Assembly: GCA_964521025.1 (NCBI GenBank)
Contig: CAZFPK010000075.1
Coordinates: 1-14,301, forward strand
Source of the DNA: DRTC01 sp964521025
GTDB lineage: Bacteria; Cloacimonadota; Cloacimonadia; Cloacimonadales; TCS61
DNA: 14,301 bases
Direction: 5' to 3'
Part shown: in pieces, positions 7,770 to 13,786 of the stretch
Position numbering within the stretch: the first letter of the stretch is position 1
Layout: each line of letters begins with the position of its first letter
Notes under the pieces: generated by a model
Database searches by the model: none
Seen by the model: only the letters and a program-made list of their open reading frames with translations
What the model was told of the DNA's origin: nothing
Position numbers and translations under genes: made by a program

Positions 7770-7880
7770 CTTTTTTAACCCTCTTTAATTCTCCCTTAAA
7801 AAGGGAGATTATTCGGATTTTGATTAAAATTTCCATTTAACTCCCCTTCATAAGGGGAGATTTAGAGGGATTTTTAATCT
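7770..7880. repeat. MITE-like imperfect inverted element with two internal hairpins
   Basis: Two GC-rich hairpins, TCTCCCTTaaaAAGGGAGA (7790-7808) and CTCCCCTTcatAAGGGGAG (7841-7859), are bordered by outward copies of AACCCTCTTTAA (7777-7788) and TTTAGAGGGATTTTTAA (7861-7877). The two halves are inverted relative to each other, so the whole forms a large imperfect inverted repeat. There is no reading frame inside. Similar CTCCCCTT...AAGGGGAG elements are frequent in intergenic DNA of many AT-rich bacteria (from memory). Confidence 0.6.
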
Positions 7881-7938
7881 TGCATGATCTTTCTTGATAA
7901 CCAGTTTAATTTATTTATTTTCCTATCAATAATTTGTC

Positions 7939-7959
7939 TCGGAACAAGTTCCGAACTAC
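7939..7959. repeat. Short interspersed element, copy 2 (GGAACAAGTTCCGAACTAC)
   Basis: Twenty of 21 bases match the copy at 247-267 beside topA. It sits between the MITE-like element and the 21-bp minisatellite in a 750-bp gene-free stretch (7669-8418). Confidence 0.6.
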
Positions 7960-8053
7960 ATTTCCTATTAAGTATAGATACCCACAGGATCACAGGGCAA
8001 TGATTTCAGATTACCGCGCTGGGCAGTGATGCGATAATAAACAGCAGCACCCG

Positions 8054-8281
8054 GAGCTTCAGCGGGAGCTCGCTGAGGACCTCGAAGAGCTCGCTGAGCA
8101 CCAGCGGGAGCTCGCTGAGTATCTCGAAGAGCTCGTAGAGCACTGGTGGGAACTCGTAGAGAATTTCTGGGAGCTCGTAGAGCATCTCTGGGAGCTCGTA
8201 GAGCATCTCTGGGAGCTCGTAGAGCATCTCTGGGAGCTCGTAAAACTCCTCTGGGAGCTCGCTGAGAACCAGCGGGAGCTC
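8054..8281. repeat. GC-rich 21-bp minisatellite (10 full units)
   Basis: Ten units of exactly 21 bp start at 8066, 8087, 8108, 8129, 8150, 8171, 8192, 8213, 8234 and 8255, with partial units at both ends. Every unit begins GAGCTC (once GAACTC), followed by GTAGAG or GCTGAG. Three central units (from 8171 on) are identical or nearly so, and outer units differ by substitutions, with no indels. The array is much richer in G+C than its surroundings. It is open in all three minus frames (heptads such as APRDALR and LYELPEM) and in one plus frame (ELVEHLW/ELAEHQR, 8024 to about 8290), but the plus frame has no start codon. The 153-residue minus frame 7968-8429 starts only at a TTG overlapping the upstream gene's stop by 11 bp and has no clear ribosome site. 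I treat it as a repeat, not a proven gene. Confidence 0.9.
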
Positions 8282-8418
8282 CTTTTTTAAATTTGGGGCA
8301 CCCCCTTTTATTCCGGGGAATGCTCTTTTTAGGAAAAGACAGTGTTAAGGATTTATTTGTTTGTTGAGAAGCAGGATGTGTTGACAGGAATAAATTATCT
8401 TCCTGGTTATTTATCTCA

Positions 8419-10068
8419 TCACCACTCAATCAGATAATTATCTTCCGGTTTCTTCCCATATCTCTCAACATATTCATCAAGCTCCTGTCTCGTTCCTACA
8501 AAAGATTTTATTTGATAGAACATTTTATCACTTAATGGTGTAATAAAATAATGTGTGTACATTGTATCAGGAGTAGCACCAAGAGGTATAAAATCATTAT
8601 ATGGGTAGTTTGAATTTTCTATAATATAATAATCTACATCGATCGGAGATCCGAATATTGTTGTATCTACTTCTGCCCAATTTAAGATAACATCGTTTCC
8701 GGATATTTCTATTTGTACATTTGTAGGTGGAGCAGGCGGAACTACAAAAACAGTAATGTAATCAGTTTTAATTTCTGTGTCAGTAGAGTCATTTTCATCG
8801 GTTACAGTTAAAGATATATCATAAGTTCCAGCCATTTGGTAAATATGAGTTGGATTTTGCACAAAAGAACTATCTCCATCAAAAAAATACCATTTCCAGT
8901 TGATTATATTACCAAAGGATTCATCTGTGAAATTTACTGTTAAGGGAGCATATCCAGAAATTGGATTAGCAGAAAAATTTGCTGATAAAGCTTGGTTATA
9001 ATAAAATGCTCCCATATCAGTTATAGTTCCATCTGGGTCTAATGGAGTATTAGGATCACCTGCATCTATACATGGTGAATCATCAGTCAAATGATAATCT
9101 CCATTCTCAGCATCAATAAATAATGGATTTGAATCAATATTTCCCTCAAGCCAGATTACCTCTCCATTGTCATTTGTTTCAATACCAGTAACACCACCTT
9201 CTATGTCAGAATAAGATATTGATGTAAAATTTGGAGCATTGCTATAGTGAAACAAGATTGAGTTTAGTTCATTATTCCATAATATGGAATTTACAAGTTG
9301 TACATTTGAATTATTATTGCAATAAATAGCATAGCATCCATTACTGCAAATTGTTGAATTAATAATTATTGCATTACAATCTTCTGTAAAGTGTATTCCT
9401 CCACCCCAACCTCCGATATTATCAGAAATGATAACATTATGTAATGTGGGATTAGATTGCCAGCAATAAATACCACCAGCTGATATTATAGCATTGTTAT
9501 TTTGTATAAATATATCTCGCAGAATTATATCAGAATCATAACAAAATATTCCACCGCCGAAATCGGAAGAATTATTTGTAATTTTAACAGAACTGATAAT
9601 CATATCAGAATCGAAACAATAAATCCCACCACCCCGGTAATTCATAATAGTTGAATTATTGTAAATATTTAAATCTATTAGCTTTGGGCTCCCTTCAATA
9701 CAGCAAATTCCTCCTCCGTTTTTGCGATGTATAGGTTCACCATATTGTGCTAATCCATTTGTTAATGTAAGGTTCCTAATTACAGTTAATGTATCAATTT
9801 GGTTATTCCACATATAAATAACATTGCCTTGCTGATTTCCATCAATAATTGTGCTTTCAGTGCTAATTCCTTGAAGTGTAATACCATTTAAAGAAGACCA
9901 CTCTATATTTTCGTAATATATTCCTGTTTGAACCAAAACAGTATCTCCATTAACAGCAATATCAATTCCCTCTTGAATTGTTGGCTGATCTGACGGAACA
10001 TTGATAATGGTCGTGAATACCGAAAAAATTATCGAAATAAATAAAATAAATAAAATTGTCTTTTTCAT
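8419..10068 (-). CDS. Secreted right-handed beta-helix protein with PKD and FN3-like domains
   Basis: This 549-aa protein has a signal peptide (MKKTILFILFISIIFSVF). It then shows the typical opening of secreted beta-helix proteins, INVPSDQPTIQEGIDIAVNG (22-41) and GDTVLVQTGIYYENI, followed by helix coils with repeated GGGIYC-type turns (118-122, 147-151, 171-176, 198-202, 222-225). The helix closes with SPCIDAGDPNTPLDPDG (331-347). A PKD domain follows (about 362-440: APLTVNFTDES, HIYQMAGTYDISLTVTD), then an FN3-like domain (about 446-523). The short tail ends PEDNYLIEW with no recognised sorting domain. Role unknown; probably a cell-surface or exported adhesin-like or carbohydrate-associated protein (inference). 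I chose the ATG at 10068 because GGGAGG lies 7 nt upstream and it starts the signal peptide; the frame is open 27 codons further but that stretch overlaps the promoter. Confidence 0.88.
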   Translation of the reverse strand: MKKTILFILFISIIFSVFTTIINVPSDQPTIQEGIDIAVNGDTVLVQTGIYYENIEWSSLNGITLQGISTESTIIDGNQQGNVIYMWNNQIDTLTVIRNLTLTNGLAQYGEPIHRKNGGGICCIEGSPKLIDLNIYNNSTIMNYRGGGIYCFDSDMIISSVKITNNSSDFGGGIFCYDSDIILRDIFIQNNNAIISAGGIYCWQSNPTLHNVIISDNIGGWGGGIHFTEDCNAIIINSTICSNGCYAIYCNNNSNVQLVNSILWNNELNSILFHYSNAPNFTSISYSDIEGGVTGIETNDNGEVIWLEGNIDSNPLFIDAENGDYHLTDDSPCIDAGDPNTPLDPDGTITDMGAFYYNQALSANFSANPISGYAPLTVNFTDESFGNIINWKWYFFDGDSSFVQNPTHIYQMAGTYDISLTVTDENDSTDTEIKTDYITVFVVPPAPPTNVQIEISGNDVILNWAEVDTTIFGSPIDVDYYIIENSNYPYNDFIPLGATPDTMYTHYFITPLSDKMFYQIKSFVGTRQELDEYVERYGKKPEDNYLIEW

Positions 10069-10096
10069 AATATCCTCCCAATTGAAATCAAAAAGA

Positions 10097-10125
10097 CAAA
10101 AGGCAGAAAAGCATAAATGTGTCAA
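10097..10125 (-). promoter_or_regulatory. Probable promoter of the beta-helix gene
   Basis: On the minus strand TTGACA (10125-10120) and GCCTTTTG (ending at 10097) have the same 29-nt outer dimension as the promoter at 6548-6576. The TTTG half is perfect but the TA half is missing. The start codon is 28 nt downstream with GGGAGG between. A perfect 20-bp palindrome (10139-10158) sits 13 bp upstream of the TTGACA. Confidence 0.4.
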
Positions 10126-10138
10126 ATTGTTTATGTAA

Positions 10139-10158
10139 GGAACAGGCATGCCTGTTCC
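10139..10158. repeat. Perfect 20-bp palindrome GGAACAGGCATGCCTGTTCC
   Basis: All 20 bases are self-complementary without a spacer. It lies between the promoter of the beta-helix gene and the end of the flavin-protein gene. It could be an operator for a dimeric regulator or one of the GGAAC/GTTCC short elements found elsewhere in the window; the sequence alone does not decide. The rest of this 195-bp gap shows a small CAGCA-AAT-TGCTG hairpin (about 10194-10206) and no gene. Confidence 0.6.
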
Positions 10159-10263
10159 CTGCCTGTCTAATCCTAGAATATCTTCTCGTACTCCAGCAAA
10201 TTGCTGTTATTAATATGAAACAAATAAACCTTTTGGAAACAATATTTTCTCATCAAGATTTAT

Positions 10264-10686
10264 TTATATTTTCTCTCTCTTCGCCCACATCTCCCCTATT
10301 TTCATATATTCGATTTCTGCTAATTTAATTTCCAAAAGAATATATCCCGGATCATCAGGTTCTTTCCAGAAATGCTTGATATACTCGAAAACATCCATTA
10401 TCTCTTTTTTGGTGGGAATATCCTCTGTGAACATCGCTTGTCCAAATCCGCGAATGTATCCTGCATTTTTGCCGTCTGAAATACTAAAACAAAACTCGAT
10501 ATTATTATTGATATTGATTTGTTTGATCTTGGCATCTTTGGAACCTGTAGCAACAAAAAATCGTTCATTATGGAAAATTAAAGTTACGGGTCTGACAGCA
10601 GGTCTATTATTAGCACTTGTTGCCAGGTAAATGATGTTTGTATCTTTGAAATAACTCCAGATCTCTTTTTTTAATTCTTTGGTCAT
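10264..10686 (-). CDS. Pyridoxamine 5'-phosphate oxidase-like flavin-binding protein
   Basis: A 140-aa soluble single-domain protein of the FMN-binding split-barrel class. The stretch from IIYLATSANNRPAVRPVTLI (18-37) through RFFVATGSKDAKIKQI (42-57) to IEFCFSI (63-69) is the common pattern of small PNPOx-like proteins: first strand with a small-molecule pocket, conserved R-P-V, then the phosphate-contact KDxKxxQI. These proteins bind FMN or F420 or act as reductases on varied substrates, so the substrate cannot be named; it is not necessarily a true PdxH, which is longer. A strong AGGAGGA lies 5 nt before the ATG. Its promoter is probably 10721-10749. It reads in the same direction as the exchanger gene 117 bp upstream but seems separately promoted. 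Confidence 0.85.
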   Translation of the reverse strand: MTKELKKEIWSYFKDTNIIYLATSANNRPAVRPVTLIFHNERFFVATGSKDAKIKQININNNIEFCFSISDGKNAGYIRGFGQAMFTEDIPTKKEIMDVFEYIKHFWKEPDDPGYILLEIKLAEIEYMKIGEMWAKREKI

Positions 10687-10720
10687 TTTTCCTCCTGTTT
10701 TTTTAATTGTCTCTTTGTTT

Positions 10721-10749
10721 CATAGATATTTCCTTTTAATGTAAAACAA
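10721..10749 (-). promoter_or_regulatory. Probable promoter of the flavin-protein gene (FCB-like -33/-7)
   Basis: On the minus strand TTGTTT (10749-10744), an 18-nt gap after TTG, and TATCTATG (ending at 10721) match TTG-N18-TAnnTTTG at all but one fixed position. The AGGAGGA and the ATG at 10686 lie within 35 nt downstream. The -33 region overlaps an AACAAG-CTTGTT dyad. Confidence 0.5.
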
Positions 10750-10803
10750 GGTTCCAATCTTGTTCGAATTCACTTTTTTGGGATCACAAACAGGATGTTT
10801 GTG
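10745..10803. repeat. Two adjacent short dyads in the exchanger-flavin protein gap
   Basis: AACAAG-GTTCCAAT-CTTGTT (10745-10764) and CACAAACA-GGA-TGTTTGTG (10785-10803) are hairpin-forming; the second abuts the exchanger stop codon. Neither has a following T-run on the minus strand, so they are not ordinary terminators, although an RNA hairpin right after the stop could protect the exchanger transcript's end. Confidence 0.5.
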
Positions 10804-11748
10804 TTACTTCCTGTTAAAAATAAAGATCAAGTATCCGGCATAAAGAATAAGAAAGAAAATGGCTTCATTGCGTGCCAGTGTCCTTCTTTTGCCAACTATG
10901 AAAGTGAAGAAAAGAATGATCGTGATCAGGATCAAAAGAAAGAAATCTATGTTCAAAACAGGTTCATAATTGATTGGATGAATAACCGAACTTAAACCGA
11001 GAACCAGAAGAAGATTGAAAATATTAGAACCGACAACATTGCCAATTGCCAGATCATTATGTTTCTTGATCACTGCCAGAACGGAAGTCACTAATTCCGG
11101 TAGAGATGTTCCCAGAGCAACAATCGTCAGTGCAATAAATTTATCCGTAACTTCGAGTTTCTCAACAATAATAACTGCATTATGAACAACTAATTCCCCG
11201 CCGATGAAAAGTCCGATCATTCCCAAAATTATGTAAATAGTAGTTCTTTGATTGGAAAATATTCTAACATCGACTTCTAATTCTTTTGTTTGTGAAATTC
11301 TTGAGACATAATAGAAAAATAAAAGCAATCCTAAAATCAGGATTATCCCATCAAAACGGGAAAGCGAACTTCCGGAAAATCCACAATTATTGCTCAAACA
11401 AAAGACAAGAATTGTGCTGATAAGTAAGATGGGAATTTCTTTCAGAACCGTGTTTCTTTGAACTTTTATTTGAGTGATCAAGCCGGCAACCCCGAGAACC
11501 ATCAAAATATTGAAAATATTACTGCCGATGATATTACCAAAAGCAATCGCATCATGACCTTTGAAACTGGCGATTACATTCACGATCAATTCCGGTGCTG
11601 ATGTTCCAAAAGCAACGATGGTCAGTCCGATCGCTAATTGCGAAATAGACATTTTCTTGGCTAATGATGATGAGCCATCGACCAGGAATTCCGCTCCTTT
11701 GATCAAAACAACAAAACCTATTATCAATAAGATTATTGCTAAAAACAT
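10804..11748 (-). CDS. CaCA-family Na+/Ca2+ exchanger (YrbG-like)
   Basis: A 314-aa inner-membrane antiporter with about ten hydrophobic segments in two inverted halves. Each half carries the alpha-repeat signature: GLTIVAFGTSAPEL (41-54) with GNIIGSNIFN (71-80), and ALTIVALGTSLPEL (206-219) with GNVVGSNIFN (236-245). The paired Glu residues in GTSxPEL bind the exchanged cation in this family; the usual reaction is export of Ca2+ coupled to Na+ or H+ entry. Length and repeat spacing are normal for the bacterial YrbG branch. Start codon support is modest (AAGAGA 6 nt upstream). It follows the YycJ-like gene by 87 bp, with a hairpin between, and has no evident functional link to its neighbours. 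Ion specificity cannot be settled from sequence. Confidence 0.95.
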   Translation of the reverse strand: MFLAIILLIIGFVVLIKGAEFLVDGSSSLAKKMSISQLAIGLTIVAFGTSAPELIVNVIASFKGHDAIAFGNIIGSNIFNILMVLGVAGLITQIKVQRNTVLKEIPILLISTILVFCLSNNCGFSGSSLSRFDGIILILGLLLFFYYVSRISQTKELEVDVRIFSNQRTTIYIILGMIGLFIGGELVVHNAVIIVEKLEVTDKFIALTIVALGTSLPELVTSVLAVIKKHNDLAIGNVVGSNIFNLLLVLGLSSVIHPINYEPVLNIDFFLLILITIILFFTFIVGKRRTLARNEAIFFLILYAGYLIFIFNRK

Positions 11749-11811
11749 TTTAATCTCTTAGTAAAACAATTCGCTGAATTATTCTAAAAAAATCCTCCAA
11801 AAACTCTTAAT

Positions 11812-11830
11812 CTCAATTTAGCAAATTGAG
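11812..11830 (-). terminator. Hairpin after the YycJ-like gene, possible weak terminator
   Basis: A perfect 8-bp stem CTCAATTT/AAATTGAG with a 3-nt loop begins 5 nt after the YycJ-like stop codon. On the minus strand it is followed by ATTAAGAGTTTTT, so the T-run is displaced. It may attenuate rather than stop readthrough into the exchanger gene. Confidence 0.45.
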
Positions 11831-11835
11831 TTACA

Positions 11836-12621
11836 TTAAATATCGATCAAAGGAGTAACTTCATACTGCGATGAGATGAACAGGTTCAAATCAAAGTTAA
11901 TACTCGTTAAATATTCTTCCATGATCGATCGGGCAATTTCGGGTTCATTGTTCACTTCACTTAAATGCGCCAGAACCAGGTTTTTTAATCCCGGATGAAT
12001 GATCCGACTGACAACACCGACAGCCTGTTCATTGGAAAGATGTCCGTGCCTGCTTTTTACTCTTTGCTTCAAATCCCAGGGATAAGGTCCTTCCAGCAGC
12101 ATTTTTTCATCGTGATTACTTTCCAGGATAATGGAAGTCGCGTCTCTGAATTTCCTCAACATCAGCCTGCTGCTGAATCCAAGATCGGTTGCTACAGCCA
12201 GTTTTCGTGAATTGTCTTCTTCTTTTTGAAAGATAAAATTTGCTCCGTCCACAACATCGTGTGAAGATGAAAAAGAATTTATGATTATATCTCCAATCCT
12301 GAAAGTCTCACCGGTTTCAAAATAGTGTACTCCTTCCGGTACATTACCGATGCGATGACGACTCGATAAATAAGTTTGTTCCGTTATATAAAGAGGAATC
12401 CTGAATTTCCGGCAGATAACTCCGGCTCCCTTGATATGATCGCCATGTTCGTGACTGATGAGCAAAGCATTTACTTTTGTTTCATCGAGGTTCAGATCCC
12501 GTAAAAATCCCGATATTTTTTTCCCGCTCAAACCTGCATCCAGCAATATTTTTGTGGATCCGGTTTTGATCAGGATCGAATTTCCTTTACTGCCGCTGGC
12601 TAAGACTGCTGTTTGGAACAT
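11836..12621 (-). CDS. YycJ/WalJ-type metallo-beta-lactamase-fold hydrolase
   Basis: A 261-aa soluble protein of the metallo-beta-lactamase superfamily. It begins with the YycJ signature LASGSKGNS (7-15) and carries the metal motif SHEHGDH (HEHGDH at 57-62), SSSHD (118-122), ATDLG (144-148) with the bridging Asp, ESNHD (167-171), GHLSN (193-197) and LAHLSEVNNEP (217-227). YycJ/WalJ proteins bind two metals and have been linked to DNA repair or mismatch-repair-associated exonuclease activity in Gram-positive bacteria; the same role here is inference. It follows a YhaM-type nuclease by 204 bp on the same strand. The ATG at 12621 lacks a good ribosome site: only GGTGA 11 nt upstream, and that lies inside a repeat-like element (12631-12662), so translation may be modest. 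No better start is seen. Confidence 0.88.
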   Translation of the reverse strand: MFQTAVLASGSKGNSILIKTGSTKILLDAGLSGKKISGFLRDLNLDETKVNALLISHEHGDHIKGAGVICRKFRIPLYITEQTYLSSRHRIGNVPEGVHYFETGETFRIGDIIINSFSSSHDVVDGANFIFQKEEDNSRKLAVATDLGFSSRLMLRKFRDATSIILESNHDEKMLLEGPYPWDLKQRVKSRHGHLSNEQAVGVVSRIIHPGLKNLVLAHLSEVNNEPEIARSIMEEYLTSINFDLNLFISSQYEVTPLIDI

Positions 12622-12630
12622 TTTTTTATT

Positions 12631-12662
12631 TTCACCACAGAGTTCACGGAGAACGCAGAGAG
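12631..12662. repeat. Interspersed-element-like phrase (CACCACAGAGTTCACGGAGA...)
   Basis: CACCACAGAGTTCACGGAG and the following AACGCAGAGAGA have the internal CACAGAG/CGCAGAG word repetition of intergenic elements that I recall as widespread across unrelated bacterial phyla. It lies 10 bp upstream of the YycJ-like start codon, within what should be its untranslated leader. Family membership is from memory, not a search. Confidence 0.5.
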
Positions 12663-12714
12663 AATTTAATATTAAAGTTGTAGATTCCTCTCAGGATGTT
12701 GTTGAAAGAAAACG

Positions 12715-12732
12715 TCTCTTTCAGGAAAGAGA
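12715..12732 (-). terminator. Hairpin in the YhaM-YycJ gap, possible weak terminator
   Basis: TCTCTTT-CAGG-AAAGAGA forms a 7-bp stem with a 4-nt loop about 95 bp after the YhaM stop. On the minus strand CGTTTTCTTTC follows, an imperfect T-run. It could end the methyltransferase-YhaM transcript. Confidence 0.35.
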
Positions 12733-12759
12733 AATCCTCGGAATGTCAGTTTCCTATCT

Positions 12760-12822
12760 CCTACTTGTCGGAGCATAGTTCAACGAAGCCCGATCTCCAT
12801 TGTCCATTTTCCTTGTTCCTTG
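12760..12822. repeat. Intergenic phrase typical of dispersed elements, downstream of YhaM
   Basis: CTTGTCGGAGCATAGTTCAA and CGAAGCCCGATCTCC, followed by the simple-word run CATTGTCCATTTTCCTTGTT, read like dispersed intergenic elements of FCB-type genomes. No reading frame here has a ribosome site or family resemblance. Membership is by pattern recognition only. Confidence 0.35.
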
Positions 12823-12825
12823 TGC

Positions 12826-13773
12826 TTATTTTATATAATAATACCGGTTATTCAATTTATCAAAATCCGACCATTCCGCTTCCTTGTTTTGAACGGATTT
12901 GATGATCTGCTGCACGCCTGTTGTTTGAGCATCGAGATTATCCGCATGATGGAGGATAACTGCTTCCAGGGTTTGCGGAAGGCGAACAGATGCTTTTTCA
13001 AATTCACCGTGATGGGCCAGGATCAAATGACGGAGTTTCATTAAAATTTCTTTTGGAAAATTATTTATTTGCGCTGCATTCTCGCAGATCAATTGGTCTC
13101 CGAGAGAAATATGTCCGATCAACCTGCCGATCACGGAAAAGTCGATGATCGATTTGATGTTGTATTCATAGACTTTTCCAATATCGTGCAGGATCGCTCC
13201 GCTCAGTAACAGGTCTTTGTTTACCGGGTAGAGATGAGTTAGAAAATCACAGATCATGCAGATCGTGATCGTATGTTCGAGCAACCCGCCGATATAATTA
13301 TGATGCCAGGTTTTCGCAGCCGGAGATTGAGCAAATAGCGTAAAGAACTCTTTATTCTCAAAAATGGAAAGCAATAACTCCTGCAGATATTTATCTTTGA
13401 TATTATCGATAAATTGAAATAATTTTTCCGATAATTTGTTTATATCTTTGGAAGTAGTTTCGATATAATCGGAAAGATCATATTCTTCGCTTTTCAGAAC
13501 TCTGACTTTAGTGATAGCCAATTGGATCTGGGATTTATAACTTTTTACAATTCCCTTGATCTTAATGACATCACCTTCATTGAACATTTCCGCAATCGGT
13601 TTGGCATTGTTCCAGACATTCCCGGAAACCGAACCGGTTTTATCCGCTAATTTCAATCTCATATAAAAATCTTTTTTTCCTTCACGCAGTTCTTTCTGAA
13701 CAACGAGAAAGTTGGATATTATTTCTTTATTGAGAAAAGTATTTAATTGATTTACGAAGATTTTGTCTTCCAT
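12826..13773 (-). CDS. YhaM-type 3'-5' exoribonuclease (OB + HD domains)
   Basis: This 315-aa protein has an N-terminal OB nucleic-acid-binding fold (about 15-95: FYMRLKLADKTGSVSGNVWN, GDVIKIKGIVKSYKSQIQL) and a C-terminal HD metal-phosphohydrolase domain (about 150-290). Metal ligands are visible: HHNYIGGLLEHT (157-168), the HD pair in GAILHDIGK (192-200), H221, AHHGE (253-257) and HHADNLDA (275-282). This order is that of YhaM/CBF1-like enzymes, which remove nucleotides from RNA 3' ends (and single-stranded DNA in vitro) and act in RNA decay and replication control in Gram-positive bacteria. AGGA is 10 nt before the ATG, slightly far. The methyltransferase gene ends 13 bp upstream, so they are probably cotranscribed. 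Length is normal for the family. Confidence 0.93.
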   Translation of the reverse strand: MEDKIFVNQLNTFLNKEIISNFLVVQKELREGKKDFYMRLKLADKTGSVSGNVWNNAKPIAEMFNEGDVIKIKGIVKSYKSQIQLAITKVRVLKSEEYDLSDYIETTSKDINKLSEKLFQFIDNIKDKYLQELLLSIFENKEFFTLFAQSPAAKTWHHNYIGGLLEHTITICMICDFLTHLYPVNKDLLLSGAILHDIGKVYEYNIKSIIDFSVIGRLIGHISLGDQLICENAAQINNFPKEILMKLRHLILAHHGEFEKASVRLPQTLEAVILHHADNLDAQTTGVQQIIKSVQNKEAEWSDFDKLNNRYYYIK

Positions 13774-13786
13774 GTTTTGTTATTCC

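Noticed and set aside
8006..8227. 73-residue minus-strand LYELPEM-repeat frame
   Set aside because: It starts inside the tandem array at a repeated ATG and lacks a ribosome site; an alternative frame of the same minisatellite.
7968..8429. 153-residue minus-strand frame through the 21-bp repeats
   Set aside because: It begins at TTG without a ribosome site, has no family resemblance, and its openness is explained by the repeat period being a multiple of three. Kept as a finding, not as a gene.
10069..10149. 27-residue N-terminal extension of the beta-helix protein
   Set aside because: The ATG at 10068 has GGGAGG at ideal distance and begins a signal peptide; the extension overlaps the likely promoter.
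10785..10803. Terminator after the exchanger gene
   Set aside because: The hairpin is good, but the minus strand continues ATCCCAAAAAAG with no T-run.
12696..12902. Plus-strand small frames across the YhaM-YycJ gap
   Set aside because: They span repeat-like intergenic sequence and the end of YhaM in antisense, without ribosome sites or recognisable domains.
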